DNA of 64,000 bases from Aquimonas voraii (GTDB taxonomy: Bacteria; Pseudomonadota; Gammaproteobacteria; Xanthomonadales; Xanthomonadaceae), in assembly GCF_900101825.1 (NCBI RefSeq), contig NZ_FNAG01000003.1, positions 62,001 to 126,000 on the forward strand, given 5' to 3'. Below the pieces are notes generated by a model. That model was not told where the DNA came from and searched no databases. It was given only the letters and a program-made list of their open reading frames with translations. How positions within the stretch are numbered: position 1 is the first letter of the stretch; every line of letters begins with the position of its first letter. Shown one piece after another: positions 1 to 9,581 of the stretch. A program made the translations under genes and the position numbers.

Positions 1-1364
1 TCGCCGACGGCCAGATCCTGCCCGGCACGCGCATCCTCGGCGTCGCTCGTGACGAAGGCCTGGACGACGCCGCCTACCGCGCCAAGGTGCGCGACTGGTT
101 GAAGCACGCCGCCGGCCCCGAACTGCTCGAGGGCTTCCTGCCGATGCTGCAGTACCGTGCTCTGGATGCGCGCAGAGAGAGCGGCTGGGACGAGGTCACC
201 GCGCTGATCAAGGAGGGCGGCGAGCGCGTGCGGGTGTTCTACCTCGCCACGGCGCCGGACATCTTCGTGCCGATCTGCGAGCGCCTGCGCGACTGCGGTC
301 TCAACGGCCCGAGCTCGCGCGTGGTGATCGAAAAGCCGATCGGCACCGACCTGGCCAGTGCCGCGCGCATCAACGACGCGGTCGGCCACTGCTTCGACGA
401 AAGCCAGACCTATCGCATCGATCACTACCTCGGCAAGGAGACGGTGCAGAACCTCACCGCCCTGCGCTTCGCCAATGCGCTGTTCGAGCCGATCTGGCGC
501 GCCGAGCACATCGACCACGTGCAGATCACCGTCGCCGAAACCGTGGGCGTGGAAGGCCGTGCGCCCTACTACGACCGCGCCGGCGCGATGCGCGACATGA
601 TCCAGAACCATCTGCTGCAGCTGCTGTGTCTGGTGGCGATGGAGCCGCCGGCCAGCTTCTCGGCCGACGCCATCCGCGACGAGAAGCTGAAGGTGCTGCG
701 CGCGCTGAAGCCGATCACCGCCGCCAACGCCAGCCTGATGAGCGTGCGCGGCCAGTACCGCGCCGGTGCGGTCTGCGGCCAGGCCGTGCCGGGCTATCCC
801 GATGAATTGGGCGGCAGCTCGCGCACCGAGACCTTCGTTGCCCTGAAGGCCGAAGTCGCCAACTGGCGCTGGGCCGGCGTGCCCTTCTATCTGCGCACCG
901 GCAAGCGCATGCCCGAGCGCGTCTCCGAGATCGTGGTGACCTTCCGGCCGGTGCCGCATTCGATCTTCGGCGAGGTCACCGGGCCCATCCACCCGAATCG
1001 ACTCGTGCTGCGCCTGCAGCCCGACGAGAGCGTGACCCTGTGGCTGACCAACAAGGTGCCCGGCCCCGGCGGCCTGCGTCTGCGCCACGTGCCGCTGGAC
1101 ATGAGCTTCGCCGAGACCTTCAGCGGCCTGCGCCACGTCGACGCCTATGAGCGTCTGCTGATGGACGTGGTGCGCGGCAATCCGATGCTGTTCATGCGCC
1201 GCGACGAGGTCGAGGCCGCCTGGGTCTGGGCCGACCAGATCCTCGCCGCCTGGGCGGCCAGCGATGAGGCGCCCAAGCCCTACACCGCCGGCAGCTGGGG
1301 GCCGAGTGCGGCGGTGGCGCTGATCGAGCGCGACGGCCGCACCTGGAGCGACCATGTCGAATGA
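1..1364 (+). CDS. zwf: glucose-6-phosphate 1-dehydrogenase, 5' end outside window
   Basis: Oxidises glucose 6-phosphate to 6-phosphoglucono-lactone with NAD(P)+, the entry step to the Entner-Doudoroff and pentose phosphate routes in the cytoplasm. The frame is open from base 3, so the N-terminal nucleotide-binding part is cut off by the window edge and no start codon is seen. The active-site signature YRIDHYLGKE (nucleotides about 412-441) is intact, as are the substrate-binding stretch RAGAMRDMIQNH and the C-terminal FYLRTGKRMPER. The 3' end overlaps pgl by 11 bases, so the two are cotranscribed and probably translationally coupled. The assignment is firm. Confidence 0.97.
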   Translation, partial: ADGQILPGTRILGVARDEGLDDAAYRAKVRDWLKHAAGPELLEGFLPMLQYRALDARRESGWDEVTALIKEGGERVRVFYLATAPDIFVPICERLRDCGLNGPSSRVVIEKPIGTDLASAARINDAVGHCFDESQTYRIDHYLGKETVQNLTALRFANALFEPIWRAEHIDHVQITVAETVGVEGRAPYYDRAGAMRDMIQNHLLQLLCLVAMEPPASFSADAIRDEKLKVLRALKPITAANASLMSVRGQYRAGAVCGQAVPGYPDELGGSSRTETFVALKAEVANWRWAGVPFYLRTGKRMPERVSEIVVTFRPVPHSIFGEVTGPIHPNRLVLRLQPDESVTLWLTNKVPGPGGLRLRHVPLDMSFAETFSGLRHVDAYERLLMDVVRGNPMLFMRRDEVEAAWVWADQILAAWAASDEAPKPYTAGSWGPSAAVALIERDGRTWSDHVE

Positions 1365-2079
1365 GCGCGCCCGCGACGTGCCGCTGCAGATCCCGCAGCC
1401 GCGCGAGCGGAGGTTTGCAGATGGCGCCGAGCTGGCCCGCGGCCTCGCCGAGCGCGTCGCCACCGAGCTCGAAGCCGCACTCCGCGCGCGCGGTCGCGCC
1501 CTGCTGGCGGTCAGCGGCGGCAGCACGCCCAAGCGCTTCTTCGCCGAGCTGTCGAAAGCCGACATCGACTGGCGTGCGGTGGAGATCACGCTCGCCGACG
1601 AGCGCTGGGTGCCGGCCAGCGACGAACGCTCGAACGCGCGGCTGGTGCGCGAGCAGCTGCTGGTCAACGCCGCCGTCGCGGCGCGCTTCGTGCCGCTGCA
1701 GATCGACGGACACACACCGGAAAGCGGCGCCGAGGCCCTGGAGCGCGAGTTCGCGTCCCGATTGCCGATCGACGTGCTGATCCTCGGCATGGGCAATGAC
1801 GGCCACACCGCTTCGCTGTTTCCCGAAGGCGATCATCTGCAGGCGGCGCTGGACCCCGCCGGTGAGCGCATGCTGCTGCCCATGCGCGCGCCCGGCGCGC
1901 CCGAGCCGCGCATCACCTTCACCCTGCCGGCGCTGGTGGCGGCGCGCCATCTGCATCTGCACATCGAAGGCGCGGCCAAGCAGTCCGTGCTGCGCGAGGC
2001 CCTGGCCCGCGGCGAGCTTCCGATTGCGAAGGTGCTGGCGGCGTGCGAGCGGCCGGTGGATGTGTGGACGTGCCCCTGA
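1354..2079 (+). CDS. pgl: 6-phosphogluconolactonase (DevB/Pgl type)
   Basis: Hydrolyses 6-phosphogluconolactone to 6-phosphogluconate, linking Zwf to Edd. The 241-residue protein has the usual length of the DevB/SOL family. It shows the phosphate-binding motif VSGGSTPKRFF near residue 53, TLADERWVP, and the family signature GMGNDGHTASLFPEG near residue 145. The ATG at 1354 lies inside the last codons of zwf in another frame, an overlap typical of this operon. Three tandem REP-like units and a multi-hairpin element follow the TGA stop, separating it from edd by about 716 bases. Confidence 0.96.
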   Translation: MSNERARDVPLQIPQPRERRFADGAELARGLAERVATELEAALRARGRALLAVSGGSTPKRFFAELSKADIDWRAVEITLADERWVPASDERSNARLVREQLLVNAAVAARFVPLQIDGHTPESGAEALEREFASRLPIDVLILGMGNDGHTASLFPEGDHLQAALDPAGERMLLPMRAPGAPEPRITFTLPALVAARHLHLHIEGAAKQSVLREALARGELPIAKVLAACERPVDVWTCP

Positions 2080-2103
2080 ACGCGCCGCCGCGCTTCGAAA
2101 TCC

Positions 2104-2461
2104 GCATAGGGTGGGCCCTGGCCCACCATGGGCTTCACGCTCGCCTCGGTCTCGTTCCGGCGCTTCGCCGCTCGAAGCGAAGAGCAAGAGCTTTCGGTCA
2201 GCCCAGCGGCGGGCCGCAGCGTACGCCTGCCATAGGGTGGGCCCTGGCCCACCATGAGCTGCACGCTCGCCTCGGTCTCGTTTCGGCGCTTCGCCGCTCG
2301 AAGCGAAGTGCAAGAGCTTTCGGTCCGCCCTGCGGCGGGCCGCAGCGTACGTCTGCCATAGGGTGGGCCCTGGCCCACCATGGGCTGCACGCTCGCCTCG
2401 GTCTCGTTTCGGCGCTTCGCCGCTCGAAGCGAAGTGCAAGAGCTTTCGGTCAGCCCTGCGG
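2104..2461 (+). repeat. three tandem 126-bp REP-like units
   Basis: Three direct units each begin with an ATAGGGTGGGCC...GGCCCACCATG palindrome. The palindrome cores (GGTGGGCC, 2 nt, GGCCCACC) are at 2110-2127, 2236-2253 and 2362-2379, a spacing of exactly 126 bases. Each unit also has a second inverted repeat, CGCTTCG...CGAAGCG. Because 126 is a multiple of three, the units keep long meaningless frames open on both strands. I see no gene in them. The array leads straight into the multi-hairpin element. Confidence 0.9.
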
Positions 2462-2708
2462 GCTGCCCGAGTCCCTTTTCTTTGCGTGGCCAAAGAAACG
2501 TAACCAAAAGAAAGGCCACCCCTCGTCCGCGCCCTTCGCGCATCCCTGCGCTCCGGGTTTGCGAGCCTCGGCCGGTGTTCGTGGACAGTGCATCCCTGCA
2601 CTGTCACGAACATCGCCGGCCTCCCTGCCGGCGACCCTGCGGGCTGATCGTCCGAGTCTCGCCGCTCCCCAGGGGCCCCAGGAAGCGCGCGGGCTCCTGC
2701 CCGCGGAA
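2462..2708 (+). repeat. multi-hairpin intergenic element, copy 1
   Basis: About 245 bases with a row of inverted repeats. Hairpin A is at 2477-2498 (loop CGTGGC). Hairpin B, around 2532-2557, is partly degenerate, with loop ATCCCT. Hairpin C is at 2577-2611 (GTTCGTG, G bulge, ACAGTGC, loop ATCCCT). Hairpin D is at 2614-2633 (CGCCGGC, loop CTCCCT). Hairpin E is at 2688-2705 (CGCGGGC, loop TCCT). The same order of hairpins with different stem sequences occurs at 4997-5240 and 58684-58928. The rest of the gap to edd (about 2709-2795) shows nothing I can assign. Whether the element acts as RNA or DNA cannot be told from sequence. Confidence 0.85.
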
Positions 2709-2795
2709 GCCGCAGCGCGCTGCGTTTGCGCTTTTCGTTTGGTTTTGCAGCACCGGCTCTAAGTCCCGAATCCCTGCCTTCAAGACCCCGCTCCC

Positions 2796-4628
<1,833 letters not shown>

Positions 4629-4638
4629 ATGTCACCCG

Positions 4639-4996
4639 CATAGGGTGGGTCCTGGCCCACCATGAGCTTCGCTCTCGCCTCGGTCTTGCTTCGTTGCGCG
4701 ATCGTTTGAAGCGAAGCGCAAGCGCTTTCGGTCAGCCCTGCGGACGGCCCGACTTCGCGGCTGTCACAGGGTGGGCCCTGGCCCACCATGAGCTTCGCTC
4801 TCGCCTCGGTCTTGCTTCGTTGCGCGGTCGTTTGAAGCGAAGCGCAAGCGCTTTCGGTCAGCCCTGCGGACGGCCCGACTTCGCGGCTGTCATAGGGTGG
4901 GCCCTGGCCCACCATGAGCTTCGCTCTCGCCTCGGTCATGCTTCGTTGCGCGGTCGTTTGAAGCGAAGAGCAAGAGCTTTCGGTCCGTCCTTCGGC
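4639..4996 (+). repeat. three tandem 126-bp REP-like units (second array)
   Basis: Same organisation as the array after pgl. Palindrome cores are at 4644-4661 (one T-for-C change), 4770-4787 and 4896-4913, again exactly 126 bases apart. The linker differs in detail from that of the first array, although it keeps the tail that ends in CTTTCGGTC. The array starts 11 bases after the edd stop and runs into a second multi-hairpin element. No gene is seen. Confidence 0.9.
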
Positions 4997-5240
4997 CGGC
5001 CCGAGTCACTTTCTCTTGCGTGGCCAAGAGAAAGTAACCAAAGAGAAGGCCACCCCTCGTCCGCGCCCTTCGCGCCTCCGTGCGCGAAGGGTTCGCGTGA
5101 GTCCGTGGGTGTTCGTGGACAGGCCGTCCCTGGCCTGTCACGAACATCGGCCGCATCCTTGCGGCCGCCCCTGCGGGCTGATCCACGAACTCCCGCCGCT
5201 CCCCAGGGGCCCCATGGAAAAGCGCGGGCTCCTGCCCGCA
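4997..5240 (+). repeat. multi-hairpin intergenic element, copy 2
   Basis: The best-formed copy. Hairpin A is at 5008-5035 with an 11-bp stem (ACTTTCTCTTG, loop CGTGGC). Hairpin B is at 5066-5091 with a 10-bp stem and loop CTCCGT. Hairpin C is at 5111-5145 (GTTCGTG, G bulge, ACAGGCC, loop GTCCCT). Hairpin D is at 5148-5167 (CGGCCGC, loop ATCCTT). Hairpin E is at 5224-5239 (GCGGGC, loop TCCT). GTGGCC at the end of loop A is repeated as its complement GGCCAC at 5048-5053, which allows an alternative pairing. The element reads in the same direction as the flanking genes. Confidence 0.87.
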
Positions 5241-5255
5241 AGAGCAAGAGCGGCA

Positions 5256-5309
5256 GCCAAAGCCAAAGCCAAAGCCAAAGCCAAAGCCAAAGCCAAAGCC
5301 AAAGCCAAA
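5256..5309 (+). repeat. (GCCAAA)9 hexanucleotide tract
   Basis: Nine perfect copies of GCCAAA lie directly after hairpin E of the second multi-hairpin element. The period keeps frames open and gives artefactual Lys-Ala repeats in translation. Such a tract is expected to vary in copy number between strains. Confidence 0.95.
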
Positions 5310-5314
5310 GCCAG

Positions 5315-5661
5315 CGATGCTCAGGTCACTGGCTGGGGTGGGCCAAGCGCGGCGCGGCCGGTCTGCGCGCATCGGTGTCGACTGCGCGATCGAATCTGCA
5401 TGTGCGCTTTCCGGACGCGTTGTCTCCGGTTTCGCACTCCGCACTTCGCATCGTTGCTTCGCGCCACAGGTGGGGCGACATCGGTGCGCGACACGCGCTC
5501 CGAACGGCCTGCGGCTGCGCGGATCCGTGCGCTCCGGACTCTGCCCACCCTCCCGCCCTGCCAACGCCACCGCCAACGGCCGATGGACGCATCGACGGGT
5601 CTGTCACACCCTTTCCCTGTCTCAACCTCGCGCTGACCGCGCGACTACCGGAACCCACCCC
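5315..5661. other. gap upstream of eda with no recognisable feature
   Basis: About 350 bases between the GCCAAA tract and eda. A frame stays open on the plus strand into eda, but its translation resembles no protein I know and has no ribosome-binding site. I see no hairpin or repeat of the families found elsewhere. It presumably contains the eda promoter, which I cannot place. Confidence 0.5.
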
Positions 5662-6312
5662 ATGAACCTGCTCGAATCCCACACCCACCGCCTTGCCACG
5701 ATCCTGGATCTCGCGCCGGTGGTGCCGGTCGTCGTCGTGCACAACGCCGCGCAGGCGGCGGATCTGGCGCGCGCACTGGTGGCGGGCGGCATTCCTGCGA
5801 TCGAGGTGACTCTGCGCACGCCGGCCGCGCTTGATGCGGTGCGCGCAATCGCCGCCGAGGTCGAAGGCGCGGTCGTCGGCGTCGGCACGGTGATCGAGCC
5901 GCGACAGTTCGATGAAGCGCTGGCAGCCGGCGCGCAGTTCGCGGTGTCGCCGGGGGCAAGCCCGAAGCTGCTGGCGGCCGCGCGCGAGCATGCGCTGCCT
6001 TGGCTGCCGGGTGCCGCCACCGCGAGCGAGTGCATGAACCTGTTCGAAGAGGGCTATCGCCTGCTCAAGTTCTTTCCGGCCGAGGCCGCGGGGGGCGTCA
6101 ACGCGCTTAAAAGCTTTGGCGGCCCGCTACCGCAGCTCGGTTTCTGCGCGACGGGCGGGATCAGCCTCGACAACGCGCCGAAGTACCTCGCTCTTGCGAA
6201 CATCCGCGCCGTCGGCGGCAGCTGGCTGACGCCGGAGTCGGCCCTGGCGGCGGGTGACTACGCGCGCATCGAAGCGCTGGCGCGCGAAGCCGCGAATCTC
6301 AAGCGCACCTAG
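5662..6312 (+). CDS. eda: 2-dehydro-3-deoxy-phosphogluconate aldolase (KDPG aldolase)
   Basis: Cleaves KDPG to pyruvate and glyceraldehyde 3-phosphate, ending the Entner-Doudoroff pathway. The 216-residue protein has GIPAIEVTLRTP (catalytic Glu), GVGTVIEP, VSPG and the Schiff-base lysine K136 in RLLKFFPAEAAGG, followed by the phosphate-binding CATGGI. I chose ATG 5662 because the conserved domain begins about 20 residues after it; the open frame runs further upstream only through non-conserved sequence. The stop codon TAG (6310-6312) is the first part of a REP-like unit. Confidence 0.96.
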   Translation: MNLLESHTHRLATILDLAPVVPVVVVHNAAQAADLARALVAGGIPAIEVTLRTPAALDAVRAIAAEVEGAVVGVGTVIEPRQFDEALAAGAQFAVSPGASPKLLAAAREHALPWLPGAATASECMNLFEEGYRLLKFFPAEAAGGVNALKSFGGPLPQLGFCATGGISLDNAPKYLALANIRAVGGSWLTPESALAAGDYARIEALAREAANLKRT

Positions 6313-6560
6313 GGTGGGCCCTGACCCGCCGTGAGCCTGAATCCATGGGGTGGGCCCTGGCCCACCCTGGGCTGAATCCTGATCGCTGGCATCGCGAGAA
6401 ACGCGCGGTCGCGGGCGTCGGCACCGAGGCGAACTCAGAGGGCGGGATCCGACCCGCAAGGCGGCTCGCGGCCGTAACGCGTTGCCGCTTCGCGAAGCGC
6501 GCCGGCCTGCGAGGGCTCGGGCGCGCGTCGAGCTCGCGGTGGGCCAGGGTCCACTCCACG
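6310..6560. repeat. REP-like copies after eda, including an inverted pair
   Basis: A degenerate REP palindrome at 6313-6330 begins on the eda stop codon. A good forward copy is at 6349-6366 and a reverse-orientation copy (GGTGGGCCAGGGTCCACT) at 6538-6555, so the last two face each other across about 170 bases. Nothing else in 6313-6663 looks like a gene. Confidence 0.8.
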
Positions 6561-6663
6561 CCGCTTTAGGGAATAACGGCGGGATCGAGCGCCCGGGCAT
6601 GTCGCCTGCGCAGACGACCTTGCAGCCGCTACCCTATGCGGCTTCGCCCCGCGCCGCGCCCCC

Positions 6664-7476
6664 ATGAGCCCCATCGAAATCATCGTCCTCGCCCTGCTGC
6701 AGGGCTTCACCGAGTTCCTGCCGGTCTCGAGCTCGGCGCATCTGCTGCTGGTGCCGATGCTGACCGGTTGGCGGGATCAGGGGCTGGCCTTCGATCTGGC
6801 CCTGCATCTGGGCAGCCTGGCGGCGGTGGTTCTCTACTTCCGGCACGAGCTCGCGCAGATCGCGGTGTCACTGCTGCGCAGCCTGGCGGGGCGGGGCACC
6901 GATGCGCATGCGCGGCTCGGCTGGGCGGTCGGCTTCGCGACCATTCCGGTCGGTCTGGCTGGCCTCGCGTTCAAGCCGCTGATCGAGACTGCGCTGCGCA
7001 CGCCGGAGATCGGCGCGCTGGCCATGGCGTTCGGGTTGATCTTCTTCGGCCTGGTGCTGTGGGTGGCGGACGTGCGCTTCCGCGGCGAGCGCACGGTCGA
7101 GCAGATCGGCTGGAAGGACGTGTTGCTGATCGGACTCGCGCAGGCGCTGGCGCTGATCCCGGGCACCTCGCGTTCGGGCATCACCATGACCGCCGGCCTG
7201 ATGCTCGGGTTCTGCCGCGAGTCGGCCTCGCGCTTCTCCTTCCTGCTTTCGATTCCGGTGATTGTCCTGGCCGTGCTGCTGAAATCGCTGGACCTGATCG
7301 AGCCCGGTGCGCAGGTCGACTGGAATGCGCTGCTGTGGGGGACCCTGCTGTCGGCGCTTGCGGCCTACACCTGCATCCACTTCTTCCTCGCCTTCATCAA
7401 CCGCATCGGCATGCTGCCCTTCGTGGTGTATCGGCTGCTGCTGGGGGGGGCGCTGCTGTGGGTGTTCTGGCCCTGA
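6664..7476 (+). CDS. uppP: undecaprenyl-diphosphatase UppP/BacA
   Basis: Inner-membrane enzyme that dephosphorylates undecaprenyl pyrophosphate so the lipid carrier can be reused in peptidoglycan and polysaccharide synthesis. It also gives some bacitracin tolerance. The 270-residue protein is very hydrophobic and has both family signatures: LLQGFTEFLPVSSSAHL near residue 12, and IPGTSRSGITMTAGL near residue 165. A run of eight G in the last codons (7443-7450) is a possible slippage site. The next gene starts about 100 bases downstream. Confidence 0.95.
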   Translation: MSPIEIIVLALLQGFTEFLPVSSSAHLLLVPMLTGWRDQGLAFDLALHLGSLAAVVLYFRHELAQIAVSLLRSLAGRGTDAHARLGWAVGFATIPVGLAGLAFKPLIETALRTPEIGALAMAFGLIFFGLVLWVADVRFRGERTVEQIGWKDVLLIGLAQALALIPGTSRSGITMTAGLMLGFCRESASRFSFLLSIPVIVLAVLLKSLDLIEPGAQVDWNALLWGTLLSALAAYTCIHFFLAFINRIGMLPFVVYRLLLGGALLWVFWP

Positions 7477-7579
7477 GCACGGAGCGCTCAGCGGCAGCGC
7501 CCAGCGCAGGTCGAAGCTCGCCTTGCGCTCGCGTGTTCTGGCAAGGTGGGCCCTGCTTCCGCTGCGCCGCGCGCCCCTC

Positions 7580-9382
7580 ATGAAAGCGTTCGCCACTCCG
7601 GCTGCTGTTCCGCTGCGCTGGCCGCTCGCCCTCGCTCTGGGGACACTGATTCTGTCGTTGCTGTCGCTGGAGCTGAGCCGACTGGAGGCCGGCGTGGCCC
7701 TGGTCTGGTTGGGCAACGGCTGGGCGGTGGCCGTGCTGCTCTGGTGGCCGGGGCGGATACGCGCCCTCGACTGGGCCGTGCTCGCCCTGGGCCTGGTCGT
7801 CGCGCGGCTGCTGGCCGACGATTCTCTGCCGCGTCTGGCTTTGCTCAGCGCACTGAACTTCATCGAGGTCGCTCTGGTGGTGGGCGCGGTGCGTCGTTTC
7901 GGGCGGCCGCTGTCCGAGCCTGAGGGCCTGCCGCGCAGCGCCACCTGGGCGGCGCTGTCGAGCGTGGTCGCCTGTGCCCTGGTGGGCGTGTTGAGCAGTC
8001 TCGCGCTGGCGGCGATCGGCGAGCGTCCGCTGGACTTCCTCACAACCGCCTTGACCGTCGCCAGTGCGCACCTGCTCGGCCTGGTCACCACGGCCAGCCT
8101 GATGAGCGCAGCGATCGGCCAGCGCGGTCGGCTGTTGGGCCCGCAGGGGCAGCGTATGCAGCTGCTGCTCGCTTGGCTGCTGCAGGTCGCCGTGCTGGCG
8201 CTGGTGCTCGGACAGAACACCTATCCCCTGCTGTTCCTGCCGCTGCTGCCGTTGGCCTGGCTGGCCTTCCGCCACGCGGTCAGCGGGGCCGTGCTGGGCG
8301 TGCTCAGCCTTGCGGTGTCGGCGGGCATGGCCTCTATCCTGCGCATCGGGCCTTTTCAGCTTGTCGAGCATGCTGACCTGCTGGCGCGCAGCCTGCTGCC
8401 GCAGGTCTACGCCCTGTCCGCCTGCCTGCTGGCCCTGCCGCTGGCCCTGATGGTGGCGGAGCGCCGGCGTCTGCTGGGCAGCCTGAGCCGCAGCGAGGCG
8501 CGCTACCGCCTGCTTGCCGACCACGGTCGCGATCTGGTCGTGCGCCTGCGCGCCGACGGTATCCGCAGCTATGTCTCCGAGGCTGCGCGCAGCCTGCTCG
8601 GCTACGCGCCCCACGAGCTCGCCGAGCCGCGGCGCGAGCTCTTCCATCCGGACGACGACCCCGGCATCCGCGTCCTTTTGGCCCCGCTGTTCGTCTCGCC
8701 GGGCAGCACCACCATCGAGTTCCGCCTGCGCCATCGCGAGGGCCATTGGGTGTGGATGGAGGCCTTGGCCCAGAGCGTGCCGGCAGAGCAGGGTGAAGGT
8801 TTCGACGTGGTCTATTCCGCCCGCGACATCAGCGCGCGCGTGGCCGCCGAGCAGGCCCTGCAGGCGCAGGCGCGCACCGATGCGCTGACGGGGCTTGCGA
8901 ATCGTCGCGCGTTCGAGGAGCGGCTCGAGCACGCGCTGGCGCGGGCGCGCCGCTTCCAGCAGCCGCTGGCGGTGTTCGCGCTCGATCTCGACCACTTCAA
9001 GCAGATCAACGACAGCCTCGGCCATGCCGCGGGCGACGAGGCCCTGATCGAGTTCGGCCGACGCATCCGCGCCTGCGTCTACGAGACCGACGTGGTTGCG
9101 CGCTTGGGCGGTGACGAGTTCGTGGTGCTGATGGAGCACCAGTCCAGCACCGAGGGCTGCGAGGCGGCGGCGCGCCGCCTGCTGGCGCAGATGGCCGAGC
9201 CGATGCGGCTGGCGGGCGAGTCGCGCGTGGTCGGCACCAGCATCGGCATTGCCTACTGCGGCTGCAACGCCGCCTCGGCCAGCGATCTGCTGGCGACCGC
9301 CGATGCCGCGCTGTACGCCAGCAAGCGCGAGGGGCGCGGACGCTTCAAGCGTGTCGATCTCGCGGCGCTCCCGCAGCCCTGA
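7580..9382 (+). CDS. MASE1-PAS-GGDEF diguanylate cyclase
   Basis: Predicted inner-membrane diguanylate cyclase making c-di-GMP. The 600-residue protein has about eight hydrophobic segments forming a MASE1-like sensor (residues ~10-290, ending with FRHAVSGAVLGVLS), a PAS/PAC domain (~300-420) and a GGDEF domain (~430-595). The active-site motif RLGGDEF is intact at 508-514. At the inhibitory I-site, four residues before the conserved Arg, the sequence is Y501-E-T-D504 rather than RxxD, so product inhibition is probably lost. I chose ATG 7580 because it directly precedes the hydrophobic sensor; the frame is open further upstream but overlaps uppP. It is a close paralogue of the gene at 11906. 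Confidence 0.9.
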   Translation: MKAFATPAAVPLRWPLALALGTLILSLLSLELSRLEAGVALVWLGNGWAVAVLLWWPGRIRALDWAVLALGLVVARLLADDSLPRLALLSALNFIEVALVVGAVRRFGRPLSEPEGLPRSATWAALSSVVACALVGVLSSLALAAIGERPLDFLTTALTVASAHLLGLVTTASLMSAAIGQRGRLLGPQGQRMQLLLAWLLQVAVLALVLGQNTYPLLFLPLLPLAWLAFRHAVSGAVLGVLSLAVSAGMASILRIGPFQLVEHADLLARSLLPQVYALSACLLALPLALMVAERRRLLGSLSRSEARYRLLADHGRDLVVRLRADGIRSYVSEAARSLLGYAPHELAEPRRELFHPDDDPGIRVLLAPLFVSPGSTTIEFRLRHREGHWVWMEALAQSVPAEQGEGFDVVYSARDISARVAAEQALQAQARTDALTGLANRRAFEERLEHALARARRFQQPLAVFALDLDHFKQINDSLGHAAGDEALIEFGRRIRACVYETDVVARLGGDEFVVLMEHQSSTEGCEAAARRLLAQMAEPMRLAGESRVVGTSIGIAYCGCNAASASDLLATADAALYASKREGRGRFKRVDLAALPQP

Positions 9383-9511
9383 GAGCATGTGAGAACCGTC
9401 CGCCGACTGCGGCCGCCTCTGGGCGCCCGTGGCGGCAGCGCGCTACGCGAATTCCGCGGTCACTAGCTCGCCAAACGCCCTTGAATTCACGCACCGCGCT
9501 TTGCCATGAAC

Positions 9512-9547
9512 ACCCAGAGGCACCCTCGCTACGGCGTCTGGGTTTTT
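9512..9547 (+). terminator. possible terminator between converging genes
   Basis: Inverted repeat ACCCAGA (9512-9518) and TCTGGGT (9537-9543) followed by five T. The 18-base loop makes it weak. It lies between the GGDEF gene and the oppositely oriented DUF3106 gene. Confidence 0.4.
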
Positions 9548-9581
9548 CACACCCTCTGAGGCGCAGTCCGGCTGGCGCCGC

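Noticed and set aside
2104-2461. CRISPR-like array
   Set aside because: Repeats are not short direct repeats with unique spacers: the whole 126-bp unit is conserved and there are no cas genes.
1192-2613. 473-codon minus-strand frame over pgl
   Set aside because: It is antisense to the well-supported zwf-pgl end, and its tail is the repeat array. Such shadows are usual in high-GC DNA.
2043-2762. Long plus-strand frame (239 codons) and several others through the repeats after pgl
   Set aside because: They arise because the 126-bp repeat period is a multiple of three. The translation is the repeat itself and has no start signal or conserved domain.
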